Positions 51,799 through 59,392 of a DNA stretch of 59,392 nucleotides are shown piece by piece (the stretch's first letter is position 1; every line of letters starts with the position of its first letter). The stretch is from JBDNJM01 sp041687755 (GTDB taxonomy: Bacteria > Planctomycetota > UBA1135 > GCA-002686595). The position numbers and the translations under genes were made by a program. A model generated the notes under the pieces. It searched no databases. It had not been told where the DNA came from and was given only the letters and a program-made list of their open reading frames with translations. Location of the stretch: positions 1 to 59,392 of the forward strand of contig JBDNJM010000185.1 of assembly GCA_041687755.1 (NCBI GenBank), read 5' to 3'.

Positions 51799-53586
51799 TT
51801 GAAGACAGCTTTCCCCATTTCATCCGCACTTACCCTCGTCCTGACGAGTTCCCTCGCTGCGGCCCAGGCCCAGCCGCCTGGCGGCCCCTTGGCCGTCGAC
51901 GGTCTGCGCCTCGGCAGCAGCGACCCGCTGCTCCAGAGCTTCAGGCGCGTGACCGGCGCGCGCATGAGCACCTCCTTCGATGCGGACATCATCTCCCTGT
52001 CGAGCAGCGTGCTCACGTTCTTCTTCCAGCCGGGCCGCTTCGACTCGAAGACTGAGTTCTTCGTGACCGAGAACGACCTCGCCATCGTCCCCGGCGGCGA
52101 CCTGGACTACGTGTTCACCTCGGGGTCTGCAGGCCTGACCCAGTGGTACTTCAACGAGCCTCTCGGCGTGTACGAGTCGCTCGTGATCAACACAGCGTGG
52201 TCAAACGTCACGCGCATGCAGGTCGGCTCCAACGGGACCCTCAACGGTCTCGATCCGGTATCCGGGATCATTCGACGCTACGACCCCGACGGACCGACGA
52301 CGTTTAGCGACGGGGACGGGCTGCCGCCGCTCATCGCCAGCCGCGACGCCATCGACTTCGTCCTGCTCGATTGGGACTTCGACAAGGTCGAGGACTTCGT
52401 CATGCAGACAACGACGGACATCATCGTCTTCAAGGGCGAGACAACGACCAAGCTCTGGAAGACGCCCACCACGAGCCCGGAAGACCGTATCGGCGCCGTG
52501 CTCGGAACGAAGATCGATCCGGACATCCTGGTCTGGGGAGCCAAGTTTGGTGAGAACTGGTACATGCGCAGCCAGAACTCGGCCAATCTCAACGACGGCA
52601 TCATCGCGCTCGGCCCCGCGTTCAACGGCGAATTCCACGGGGCGGATGTACAGCCTGGCTTGGGCGCCCACTCGAACGAATGCCAAGAGCTGCTGCTCTC
52701 AGCGGACAACCTCCAGACCTTTGTATTCAGGCGCACGATCCCGCTTGACGAGAAAAACCCGCCGCAGTTCCTGCTCGCCCCCGATCTCGCGAACTTCTAC
52801 TCGACGCTCTACCAGCACGATGCTGCCGTCGCGCCGCCGCAATTCGCCATGATGGGCTCCGGAGGAGGCGCGGGCGGCATCGTCTCCGGCAGCGCGGACA
52901 TCGACCAGGACGGCGACCTCGAGCCGATCTTCGCCCGCAGTGAAGACGGTCTGGTCTCCTTCCAGTACGACGGCTACTACCCAGACGACCACATCATCGC
53001 GAGTTTCGGGCTCAACATGCCGCTGAGCGGAGCCCCCGAGCTCACCGTGCAGGTCCTCAATCTCGGCAACGCTCCCGGGTTCGCAACGCACCTGATGGCC
53101 GAAGTCTGGCGCCACGACTCGGCCGGATCCTCGGAGTCGGTCAGCGAGACCTTCGAGCCGCAGCTCGTCGCCCGTGAGTCCGTCTCGCTCCAGGAGCTCT
53201 CTCCGGCTGTCTTCGGCTCCGTCACCCTCGACCTGGACGAAGTCGGCTTGCATCAGTCCACCGACGTCTACCACGTCGCCCTGCGCGCCGTGCGGATCAC
53301 CAACCCCGCTACCGGACCCCGCACGACCGCGTCCATCGCGGAGGACCCGATCGACATGGCCTGGCAGACGTACGCGATGTACGCCAGTCAGGACCAGGGC
53401 AGCCTGGCCTCGACCGACACATGGCCCGGCACTCTGGCCCTCAGCACCCAGCAACCGGACCCGACGCCCCAGGGCGGCGATCCGATCAAGACCGGCGGCG
53501 GCTCCCAGGCCGGGCGCGGCACGAGCACGACGGACGGACCGCCGCCGATCGGTGGCTCGTCCCACTCGGGCTCGACCGGAAGCTGA
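51799..53586 (+). CDS. Secreted FG-GAP/Ca-binding-like protein
   Basis: A TTG at 51799 with an AGGA eight bases before it gives a signal peptide (LKTAFPISSALTLVLTSSLA, then AAQA). The in-frame open stretch upstream has no signal and is not counted. The 595-residue protein holds beta-propeller-like repeats with Asp-rich turns: FVLLDWDFDKVEDFVMQTTT and GSADIDQDGDLEPIFARSED look like FG-GAP/VCBS Ca-binding loops (D-x-D-x-D-G-D). The C-terminus is Pro/Gly/Ser/Thr-rich with no anchor. Function unknown; exported. A terminator hairpin lies 39 bases after the stop. Confidence 0.75.
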   Translation: MKTAFPISSALTLVLTSSLAAAQAQPPGGPLAVDGLRLGSSDPLLQSFRRVTGARMSTSFDADIISLSSSVLTFFFQPGRFDSKTEFFVTENDLAIVPGGDLDYVFTSGSAGLTQWYFNEPLGVYESLVINTAWSNVTRMQVGSNGTLNGLDPVSGIIRRYDPDGPTTFSDGDGLPPLIASRDAIDFVLLDWDFDKVEDFVMQTTTDIIVFKGETTTKLWKTPTTSPEDRIGAVLGTKIDPDILVWGAKFGENWYMRSQNSANLNDGIIALGPAFNGEFHGADVQPGLGAHSNECQELLLSADNLQTFVFRRTIPLDEKNPPQFLLAPDLANFYSTLYQHDAAVAPPQFAMMGSGGGAGGIVSGSADIDQDGDLEPIFARSEDGLVSFQYDGYYPDDHIIASFGLNMPLSGAPELTVQVLNLGNAPGFATHLMAEVWRHDSAGSSESVSETFEPQLVARESVSLQELSPAVFGSVTLDLDEVGLHQSTDVYHVALRAVRITNPATGPRTTASIAEDPIDMAWQTYAMYASQDQGSLASTDTWPGTLALSTQQPDPTPQGGDPIKTGGGSQAGRGTSTTDGPPPIGGSSHSGSTGS

Positions 53587-53624
53587 CCGATCGAGATCGG
53601 AGCGGCCCCCCGAGGGCCTCACTT

Positions 53625-53669
53625 CGAACAGCGGCCGACCGCTCTGCCGGAGCGCTCGGCCGCTGTTCG
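53625..53669. terminator. Strong hairpin between the FG-GAP-like gene and the CHAT gene
   Basis: CGAACAGCGGCCGA (53625-53638) pairs perfectly with TCGGCCGCTGTTCG (53656-53669); inside, CGCTC pairs with GAGCG around TGCCG. TTGTG follows on the plus strand. Two convergent genes end on either side, so it may stop both. Confidence 0.6.
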
Positions 53670-53842
53670 TTGTGGGCGCCGCCTGGGGCACGGCGAGAGC
53701 TCCCCGCACGCCCGCTCAGAGAGCGTGAATCATGCGCTTCGCGCAATCCGTGAGCGCCCTCGCGCTCCTGCGCCTCCAGGCGATGGGCCCAAAGGCGCCT
53801 GAGGCGCACTTCGGCTGGGCAGCGCTATTTTTTCACAGCCTC

Positions 53843-56521
53843 TCAGGCGCTCGCCCGTCGCCTGCGCCGCTGTACGTGCAGGCCGCCCGCTACAAACAGG
53901 CCTACGAACAAGCCGACGAGCGCGCCGCCCGCGAAGAGCCGCGGGTCGAGGCCGAAGGGGCCCGGAGACTCGCCGGAGAACTGCACCCGCGGACTCGGGC
54001 CACCGAGCTCGTGCACCAACAGCGGCGCGATGCGTCCCAGCTCGTCGGTGGCCGCTTCGAGCGCGCCGACGCGCGCGCGGAGCAGAGCCTCGCCCAGCGT
54101 CAGCTCGCCGTTGCCGGCAACGAGCTCCGCGAGGGCCCGTGACGCCAGGCCGACCAAGTCGTCGTAGCGCAGCTCGACGAACGGCAGCAGGACCGACGTC
54201 GCGCCATGCTGCAGGAAGCGACTCGGAAGATGCGTTGCGCCGTCGTCGCCACGCCGGAAGGGGCCCTCCCAAGCGCTGCAGGCGCCCAACCAGACCAGCT
54301 CGGGGACGCGCAGGCCCGGCGTCTTCCAGAAGTCGGAGTCGGAGTGCAGCAGCGCCTCGCCCCCGGCTCCGGGCACAGCCAAGCTGCTCGAGTCGCGGGA
54401 GTCGCTCGGCCGCTCGCCGTGCGCAACCAAGAGCCATGCGCGCGCGCTCGCGCCCTGCCCTAGCAGCCACGACTGGGTGGCGTCCTCACCCTGCACCACG
54501 GCGGTGCGCGACCCTGAGAAGCTGCGCGAGAGGGGCTTCAGGTCCCGAGCTCCTAGCGAGAACCCGCGCGAGTCGCCGGGCAGCTCCGTCTTCGCGAGCA
54601 GGCCGAGGTCGAAGCGCGGCTCCGCCTCCACCGGCCGCGCGGCAAGGTGCTCGGCCACCTGCCACGACGGCCAGTAGGTCACGGCCATGGCGGTCCCGAG
54701 CCGTCGACCGGGCTCGAACTCGAACAACTCGAACGGCACGTAGCCGAGGTTGCCCGGCGCAATCAAGGCGACCGACGTCGCGGCGGTCAGCCGCGTGCGC
54801 AAGCCAGCCGGCAGCAGCAGCTCGCCGAGCTCCTCCACCAGTTCGAGCAGGCGATCGCGCTGGGCCGGGGTGCCGAGCGCGACGAAACTGGTGAGCTCCC
54901 CCTCCATTCGGCTGCGGGCCCGCTCGAGCGTGCGCATCTGGCCCAGCGGATAGCTCTCGATCTCGTCCGCCTCGATCCAGAACACCCGCGAGCGGTGGCG
55001 GCCCGGCGCGTACAGCAAGCCCGCGCTCCCCGCGCTGCCCAGCAGTGCTTGGAGCCGCTCGACGCGCCCGTCCCCGCCCGACTCCAGCCGCATGCGGCCG
55101 GCGAGGCCCCCGACCTCCTGCAGCTCCAGCGCCGCTTCGAGCGCGCGCGACACGCCCTCCGGCCCGGGGGCCAGCGCCTGCTCCAGCTCGATCAGCTCGC
55201 TGAGGATCTCGACGCCGGAGCTGTACTCAAGGAAGGTCGCGCCCATGTCCTGGGTCGCGCCGCCCGAGAGCGAGTCCAGGAGCGCCTTGAACCGCGCGCG
55301 CAGGCGTTGCACCGCGGGCGGGTCGAGATCCATTCCCTGCTCCAGGGCCAGGTTTTGGCGGCGCAGCTCGAAGCCGAGCGTCAGCCGCTCGACGTGGAAG
55401 TTTCCCAGCTCCGCGGGCGACGCCTGGGCCTGGAACTCGGCGAAACGCTCTTCCGCAGCGTCCAGCTGCCCGATTTCCATGAGTCGGGAGGCCTCGAAGA
55501 TCAGGACTCGCACGCGCTCCACCGAGGGCAGCTGCGCTAGCGCGTCGGGTTCGAGCAGAGGCTCGAACGGACTGGAAGCGGAGAGCTCGAGTTGACCGAT
55601 GCGCTCCAGCTCGTAGGTCGCCATCGCCTCGAGCACCATCAGGCGGAGCCGCTCCCGAGTCCCGAGCTGCTGCAGTTCGCCGGCCGCTCGCCAGCGCTCC
55701 AGCGTCGGGCCGACGTCGTAGGACCGCGCGAGCCCCAGCAGCACCTGCAGCCGCAGTTGACGCACGTGGAACAGCTCGACGCGGGCCTCCGGCAAGGACA
55801 CGGGCCCCCGCAGCTCCGCGTCCGTCCAGCGCTCTTCGAGGCTCCGCTCGAGGGTCGCGATGTTGCGCGCCGCAAGGTCCGGCATGCCCGAGATCAACTC
55901 GATGTCGGCGCGCAGCTGCAGCGCGATGAACCGACGTAGGGAGAGCTCGCGTTCAATCTCCGCCGCCCCGGGCGCTCGCTCGGTGAACGTGCCGGACGCA
56001 GCCTGATCGATCAACTCCTCGAGGGCCGCCAGGCTGGCGAAGCTGCCGGGGCGATCGCCAGCCTCGCGCAGCAGCTCCGTCATCAGCTCACGCCGCTTGA
56101 CCGTCTCCAGGAACAGCAGCCAGTCGCGCGGAGCCGTTCCAACGCCCGCCGCACGCCACTCCAGGCTGCTGCGCAAGACCTCGAGGGCGCGCTGCGGCAG
56201 CCGCGCAGGGCGCAGAGCTAGTGCCACCTCGTAGTCCGCGTAGCTGAGATAGGAACCGGCGTCCCCTGCCCAGCCGCGCGCGTCCGCCCGGAAGCGCTCC
56301 AGACTCGCCAACAATTCCTCCACAGGGAGCGGCCGGGCGTCGCGTAAACCGAGGACCTCACCCATGTGGTCCCGCATCAGGGCCTCCAGCTCCTGAGCTG
56401 CCGCGTTCTGTGCAGCGAGAGCCTCCGCCTCGGAGTCTTCCTGAACGAGCGAGGCGCGGGGCTCCGCCGGCGGCTGCGACCGAGACTCGGCCAGGACAGC
56501 GAAAAAAAGGTCTGCAAGCAT
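53843..56521 (-). CDS. CHAT-domain (caspase-like) cysteine protease with C-terminal membrane anchor
   Basis: Clan CD protease fold. The last 400 residues form a CHAT domain: ATSVALIAPGNLGYVPFELF, catalytic His in RAWLLVAHGERP (about 701) and Cys in LVWLGACSAWEGPF (about 748), followed by ATSVLLPFVELRYD. Residues 1-470 are helical, rich in Leu/Glu/Arg, probably TPR- or superhelix-like, and may sense a partner. A membrane helix near the end (FAGGALVGLFVGLFVAGGLH, about 863-883) is followed by HVQRRRRRASA, so the tail is likely cytoplasmic and the CHAT domain on the outer side, if the N-terminus is exported; MLADLFFAVLA is only weakly signal-like. Third gene after an ECF sigma factor and anti-sigma-like gene. 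A hairpin covers the region before its ATG. Confidence 0.85.
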   Translation of the reverse strand: MLADLFFAVLAESRSQPPAEPRASLVQEDSEAEALAAQNAAAQELEALMRDHMGEVLGLRDARPLPVEELLASLERFRADARGWAGDAGSYLSYADYEVALALRPARLPQRALEVLRSSLEWRAAGVGTAPRDWLLFLETVKRRELMTELLREAGDRPGSFASLAALEELIDQAASGTFTERAPGAAEIERELSLRRFIALQLRADIELISGMPDLAARNIATLERSLEERWTDAELRGPVSLPEARVELFHVRQLRLQVLLGLARSYDVGPTLERWRAAGELQQLGTRERLRLMVLEAMATYELERIGQLELSASSPFEPLLEPDALAQLPSVERVRVLIFEASRLMEIGQLDAAEERFAEFQAQASPAELGNFHVERLTLGFELRRQNLALEQGMDLDPPAVQRLRARFKALLDSLSGGATQDMGATFLEYSSGVEILSELIELEQALAPGPEGVSRALEAALELQEVGGLAGRMRLESGGDGRVERLQALLGSAGSAGLLYAPGRHRSRVFWIEADEIESYPLGQMRTLERARSRMEGELTSFVALGTPAQRDRLLELVEELGELLLPAGLRTRLTAATSVALIAPGNLGYVPFELFEFEPGRRLGTAMAVTYWPSWQVAEHLAARPVEAEPRFDLGLLAKTELPGDSRGFSLGARDLKPLSRSFSGSRTAVVQGEDATQSWLLGQGASARAWLLVAHGERPSDSRDSSSLAVPGAGGEALLHSDSDFWKTPGLRVPELVWLGACSAWEGPFRRGDDGATHLPSRFLQHGATSVLLPFVELRYDDLVGLASRALAELVAGNGELTLGEALLRARVGALEAATDELGRIAPLLVHELGGPSPRVQFSGESPGPFGLDPRLFAGGALVGLFVGLFVAGGLHVQRRRRRASA

Positions 56522-56522
56522 C

Positions 56523-56549
56523 GGTGGCAGCCCTCAGCGGGCTGCCACC
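56523..56549 (-). promoter_or_regulatory. RNA hairpin abutting the CHAT start codon
   Basis: In the transcript GGTGGCAGCCC (56549-56539) pairs perfectly with GGGCTGCCACC (56533-56523) around GCTGA. The start codon ATG (56521) follows after one base. The 11-base stem takes the place of the ribosome-binding site. CTTTTTTTC follows 14 bases downstream, inside codons 4-6. This may limit translation of CHAT or stop transcription between the anti-sigma and CHAT genes. Confidence 0.55.
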
Positions 56550-56600
56550 ACTATGCCAGGGCGGGCCGCCCCGTGCGCACCCACCGGGCCCGCCTGCACG

Positions 56601-57272
56601 TCATTCGCCGGCTGGGCCGTAGCCCCACTCGCCCGCGAAGCGGAAGGTCCCTTCCGCATTGCGGTCCACGCTGGCCCGCACGCGCCCCTGTTCGGGCACG
56701 GCCTCGAGCTCTTCGGCAGTCGGCGCCCAGGGCCACTCGTGAAGGATCAGCGCCCAACCGTCGACCCCGTTGGCCTCTTCAGAGAAGAACTCCAGGCGCA
56801 GGCGATCGAACGCGCCCATCTCCAGGTCGAGGTCCAGAGGCACTCCGAGCGACAGCGTCAGGCGCTCGGACCCGGCTTCCTCCTCGGTGCCCAGGAAGCG
56901 GTCCTGTTCCAGCTCGCTCGGGCCGGTGCCGACGAAGCGCCAGCCGAGCCCGAGCACTGCGACCAGGGCCGCCGCCATGAGCAGCAGCCGCGAGCGCAGC
57001 CGCGAGCGCAGCCGCGAGCGCTGCGCCTGCTCTAGGCGCACGCCGAAGAACTGCTCGGACGCGGCCAGATCGCTCGGGTTGACGGCGTGGATGGCCTCGT
57101 CGATCAGGGCTTCAGCGCCCAGCTGATCGAGGCGCTCCTCAAGCGCTTCGAGGTCACCGGCGACGGCGCGCAACTCGGGCGATTCGGCGAGCAGGCGCTC
57201 GGCCTCCTCGGCGTCCAGCTCACCGGCCGCGAGGGCTTCGAGAAAGGCTTGGGGACTTCGAGGGGACTTCAT
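56601..57272 (-). CDS. Membrane anti-sigma factor-like protein
   Basis: The 223-residue protein has an N-terminal helical part (FLEALAAGELDAEEAERLLA) like the zinc-less anti-sigma or planctomycetal FecR-type helper domains, an Arg-rich segment (RSRLRSRLRSRL), a membrane helix (LLLMAAALVAVLGLGWRFVG, about 97-114) and about 100 residues outside with a beta-rich pattern (DLDLEMGAFDRLRLEFFSEE). The start at 57272 overlaps the stop of the sigma gene (ATGA), the usual arrangement for an anti-sigma factor. No HxxxCxxC zinc motif is present. Binding to the sigma factor is inferred from position and topology. Confidence 0.65.
   Translation of the reverse strand: MKSPRSPQAFLEALAAGELDAEEAERLLAESPELRAVAGDLEALEERLDQLGAEALIDEAIHAVNPSDLAASEQFFGVRLEQAQRSRLRSRLRSRLLLMAAALVAVLGLGWRFVGTGPSELEQDRFLGTEEEAGSERLTLSLGVPLDLDLEMGAFDRLRLEFFSEEANGVDGWALILHEWPWAPTAEELEAVPEQGRVRASVDRNAEGTFRFAGEWGYGPAGE
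56986..57021 (-). repeat. Three perfect 12-bp tandem repeats inside the anti-sigma-like gene
   Basis: AGCCGCGAGCGC occurs three times in a row (56986-56997, 56998-57009, 57010-57021). It encodes the SRLR repeats just before the membrane helix; copy-number change would vary the protein by four residues per unit without shifting the frame. Confidence 0.7.
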
Positions 57273-57961
57273 TGCTCGTTGGCCTCGCCGGCGAAGGGGA
57301 GCAGGCGCAGCCGCAGCTTCGCCAGGCATCGGTAGTAGTGGGTTTTCGCCGTGTTCGGGCTGAGATCGAGGCGCGCGCCGATGTCCTGGAAGGTCAGGTC
57401 CTCGAAGTGCTTCAGGCGCACGATCGAACCGGCGGGCTCACCGAGCGACTCCAGAACCTCGTTCAGCAGCGCGTGATCGAGCGTTTCGCCGATCTGGGGA
57501 GGCTCGTCGCAGGCGATCGCGTCGAAGGCCTCCGGGGCGAGCGAACTGGCCGCGCGAGAGCCGCGCTCGATCGCCTTCAGGACGTGGTTCCGGCAAAATC
57601 CCCAAACCCAGGCCTCGAGCGCCACGCGGCCGTCGAACGATCCCAGCCGCTTCCAGATCGCGAGCTGGGCGTCCTGGGTCACGTCGTCCAAATCGTTGTC
57701 GTCGGGACGGCCGCCGTAGCGCACCCACTGGGCGCGCACCATGGTCCGGACAACGGCCAGCCGGCGAACGACCTCGTCGGCGGAGTTGCGATCGCCGCGC
57801 AGGGCGCGGAGCACCAGCTCGGCGTCTCGGAGCTTGTTGCTGGGGTTCTTCGAAGCGCTCGCCTTGGCCCGGGAAGCAGCCGGCGACAGGACGGTCGGCG
57901 CGGCCGCCGGCCAGTCTAGCCGGGGCAGGAGGGCGGACGGAAAGCTGAGGAGGATCGCCAT
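57269..57961 (-). CDS. ECF RNA polymerase sigma factor
   Basis: Extracytoplasmic-function sigma-70 factor with region 2 (NDLDDVTQDAQLAIWKRLGS, ALEAWVWGFCRNHVLKAIER) and region 4 (HFEDLTFQDIGARLDLSPNT then AKTHYYRCLAKLRLRL). It is 230 residues because of an N-terminal extension of about 45 residues before DAELVLRALRGDRNSADEVV. It heads the operon sigma, anti-sigma-like protein, CHAT protease. Like most ECF factors it is probably held inactive by its downstream partner. The target promoters, probably including its own, are not recognisable here. Confidence 0.9.
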   Translation of the reverse strand: MAILLSFPSALLPRLDWPAAAPTVLSPAASRAKASASKNPSNKLRDAELVLRALRGDRNSADEVVRRLAVVRTMVRAQWVRYGGRPDDNDLDDVTQDAQLAIWKRLGSFDGRVALEAWVWGFCRNHVLKAIERGSRAASSLAPEAFDAIACDEPPQIGETLDHALLNEVLESLGEPAGSIVRLKHFEDLTFQDIGARLDLSPNTAKTHYYRCLAKLRLRLLPFAGEANEQ

Positions 57962-58274
57962 GGGAGAGGTTGGCGCCCGGGTTCGCTATCGGGCACGGCA
58001 GGGGTTCCTGCGGCTCGGTCCTACGGTTTCGGGCTTTTGCTCGATTCTCCCCCGTGCCTCCGCTGTGGCTCCCCCGTGCGCCGGACCTCCCGGCCTGAGT
58101 CCCCGAGCGCTCCGGGACGCTCGCTCCAGCGCGGCTCGCTGGCCGCCGGGGCGCTCCCGCAGGCCGCCCCCGGATCGAGCCTCCCCCAATGACGCCGGGG
58201 GCGCGCGCTTTGCAGCGCGCGCCCCCGGCGCAGTGAGCCGAACTCCCGTTGCGGGTGCTCGGCGTGACCTGTTC
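57962..58274. other. Intergenic region between trxA and the ECF sigma gene
   Basis: This 313-base stretch follows trxA and precedes the sigma gene on the minus strand. It should contain the sigma operon promoter. Apart from the terminator at 58193-58230 I see no clear element in it. Confidence 0.4.
58193..58230 (-). terminator. Terminator hairpin of trxA
   Basis: CGCCGGGGGCGCGCGC (58193-58208) pairs perfectly with GCGCGCGCCCCCGGCG (58215-58230) around the loop TTTGCA. It begins 45 bases past the thioredoxin stop. No T run follows on the minus strand, so it may rely on its strength or act as a mRNA end barrier. Confidence 0.6.
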
Positions 58275-58598
58275 CTACAGGTAGTCTTCGATCGCGGCCT
58301 TGAGCTTGTCGTAGCTCTGCACGCCGACCATCTGGTGGGCGACCTCACCGTTCTTGATCACGAGGAACGTCGGGATCGACGTGATGCCGTACTTAGCCGG
58401 CACCTCGTTGTTGTCGCTGGTGTTGATCTTGAGGACCTTCAGCTTGCCGCCGAGTTCCTCCGACAGGCGATCGATGAGGGGCGACATGGCGCGGCAAGGC
58501 GCGCACCAGTCGGCCCAGAAGTCAACCAGGACAGGCGTATCGCTCTGCAGGACGACGGTGTCCCACTGGCTATCGGTGACGTCGGCTACGGCGCTCAT
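58275..58598 (-). CDS. trxA: Thioredoxin
   Basis: Cytoplasmic dithiol reductase. The 107-residue protein carries the active site VDFWADWCAPCRAMSPLIDR, the cis-Pro segment GITSIPTFLVIKNGEV and the C-terminal YDKLKAAIEDYL. Length and order are canonical. The ATG at 58598 (MSAVADVTDSQWDTVV) is chosen; the frame upstream is not a domain. A strong hairpin follows 45 bases after the stop. Confidence 0.96.
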   Translation of the reverse strand: MSAVADVTDSQWDTVVLQSDTPVLVDFWADWCAPCRAMSPLIDRLSEELGGKLKVLKINTSDNNEVPAKYGITSIPTFLVIKNGEVAHQMVGVQSYDKLKAAIEDYL

Positions 58599-58952
58599 TT
58601 GCAGTTCGGGTCGGGGGTCGCGCGGGGATCGCGGTCGGGGGCTCTCGGAAAAAGCGAGACAAGCGGTCCATGCTGGGCCGCTCGGAGCTCGCTTCGGGCC
58701 GTCAATATACGGGATGGCATGGGTCCTGTGACCCCCCTCCGAACGGCTGCGGCGCGGCACCTGCTTAAGGGCCCCCCCTCGGCGCGGCCTGCGTCTCCCC
58801 CGCGAGGCGTCGACCGCGGCCCCTCCTGGACCCCTGGCGAACCGGGGCCGGGGAGCCGAGCGCCGCGCGAGCGAGGCGTCCACCGGCCAGGCTGGCCCGA
58901 AGGCCGCCCCCGCAGGCTCGACGCAGCGCCCGGCGAGGTTAGGATCCGCCCC
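58599..58952. other. Divergent intergenic region between trxA and the small acidic protein gene
   Basis: These 354 bases separate the two divergent starts. They are GC-rich with runs of C and G; I see no gene, and no clear promoter. The plus-strand frame open across it has no start of its own that fits a domain. Confidence 0.4.
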
Positions 58953-59186
58953 ATGAGCAACGTAGACAGCAACAACGTCATCGACCTGGTGCGCGATCTC
59001 CTCGACCGAACCTCCAGCGATGTCGAAGCCCTCGCCGGGGACGCCGGCGCCTCGCTCGGCGAGCGCATCGCGGCTGCGGCGGCGCTGAAGCTGTTGTCGA
59101 ACCCCGAGATTATTGCGGCCGAATTCGCGCGCTCCGAAGCCGACGCGGACGAGATCGATCTGGATGACGACGAAGACGACGACTGA
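58953..59186 (+). CDS. Small acidic protein of unknown function
   Basis: The 77-residue protein begins MSNVDSNNVIDLVRDLLDRT, has a helical middle (SLGERIAAAAALKLLSNPEI) and ends with a run of Asp/Glu (DEIDLDDDEDDD). No membrane or signal segment is visible, so it is probably cytoplasmic. No family is recognised. A terminator overlapping its stop codon supports a real gene. Confidence 0.55.
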   Translation: MSNVDSNNVIDLVRDLLDRTSSDVEALAGDAGASLGERIAAAAALKLLSNPEIIAAEFARSEADADEIDLDDDEDDD

Positions 59187-59239
59187 TTGGCTGTGGGGAG
59201 ATCGCGTTCTGTGAGCGCAGTGCCAATCAGGTGCTTTTT
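59183..59239 (+). terminator. Intrinsic terminator of the small acidic protein gene
   Basis: CTGATTGGC (59183-59191) pairs with GCCAATCAG (59222-59230), followed by GTGC and five Ts (59235-59239). The stem overlaps the stop codon. Confidence 0.6.
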
Positions 59240-59245
59240 GGCCCA

Positions 59246-59392
59246 ACGGCTGGCGCCGTTGGAGCATCCGTTGGTTTGCCGAATTGCAACGGTTCCTGGT
59301 GCCGCGACGCGCGGCGGGCGCCGAGACGCTCGATTCACTGCGCTTGACGGCCGGCGCCGTTGGAGCATCCGTTGGTTTGCCGAATTGCAACG
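59246..59392. repeat. Direct repeat of 46 bp, period 101 bp, cut by the window edge
   Basis: ACGGC[T/C]GGCGCCGTTGGAG and the following bases to TTGCCGAATTGCAACG occur at 59246-59291 and again at 59347-59392 with one mismatch. Each copy begins with a short hairpin (GGC...GCC arms; in copy 1 CCAACGGC pairs with GCCGTTGG) and ends with TTGCAACG. Only two copies are visible and the second touches the edge, so it may open a longer array of tandem repeats. Confidence 0.7.

Noticed and set aside
57741..58952. Long plus-strand frame fused to the small acidic protein
   Set aside because: The upstream part is opposite the sigma and thioredoxin genes; the ATG at 58953 gives the sensible short protein.
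59246..59392. CRISPR array
   Set aside because: Only two repeats of 46 bp with a 55-bp gap are visible and no cas gene is in the window; the data do not allow the call.
1..59392. tRNA, rRNA, riboswitch genes
   Set aside because: I looked for T-loop, cloverleaf and common riboswitch signatures by eye and found none that hold together; a covariance-model search would be decisive.

Overview
This window is GC-rich, gene-dense bacterial chromosome. Its content suggests a member of the Planctomycetota, of the deep-branching Saltatorellus/Poly30-like kind: large secreted beta-helix, beta-propeller, FAS1 and lipoprotein genes, sulfatase-like hydrolases, ECF sigma factors, a CHAT protease and a short-chain metabolism mix. 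This placement is an inference from gene content; no rRNA or tRNA gene was found in the window to confirm it.

Layout. 1-9.8 kb: a frameshifted secreted beta-helix gene running off the left edge, a signal peptidase I with a large insertion, a 944-residue lipoprotein, an internally deleted ISL3-type insertion sequence that truncates a second beta-helix gene, and an MgtE Mg2+ channel. 9.8-24 kb: an HMGL-family acyl transferase (isopropylmalate-synthase-like), an SRPBCC protein, a large membrane-anchored protein of unknown function, an AMP-dependent acyl-CoA synthetase, an AHSA1-like gene with an in-frame UGA, a broken hybrid sensor kinase, an acyltransferase-3 protein, a Dps-type ferritin and a PilT ATPase. 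24-34.8 kb: a DUF4136-like lipoprotein, a sulfatase-like enzyme, and a tightly overlapping operon marR-tolC-hlyD-acrB-hisN-like. 34.9-41.3 kb: a second cluster of damaged secreted-protein genes around a palindromic element, a saccharopine-dehydrogenase-type gene, a peroxiredoxin-like gene in which UGA replaces the redox cysteine, and a TIM-barrel isomerase. 41.7-53.6 kb: a subtilisin-like protease, an SDR oxidoreductase, a MocR regulator, a triple-FAS1 protein, rsmB-fmt, and a secreted FG-GAP-like protein. 53.8-59.4 kb: an ECF sigma factor, a membrane anti-sigma-like protein and a membrane-anchored CHAT protease in one operon, then thioredoxin, a small acidic protein and a direct repeat cut by the right edge.

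Most notable are (i) the peroxiredoxin-like gene, where the sense frame crosses one UGA exactly at the first cysteine of the WCPYC site and a SECIS-like hairpin follows at the right distance, so it is probably a selenoprotein; and (ii) the sigma/anti-sigma/CHAT operon, which looks like a protease-controlled transcription switch and carries an 11-bp RNA hairpin touching the CHAT start codon. Many other reading frames are broken by one-base indels or stops. Either this region is a graveyard of secreted-protein and signalling genes, or the assembly contains indel errors; raw-read checks would separate these.
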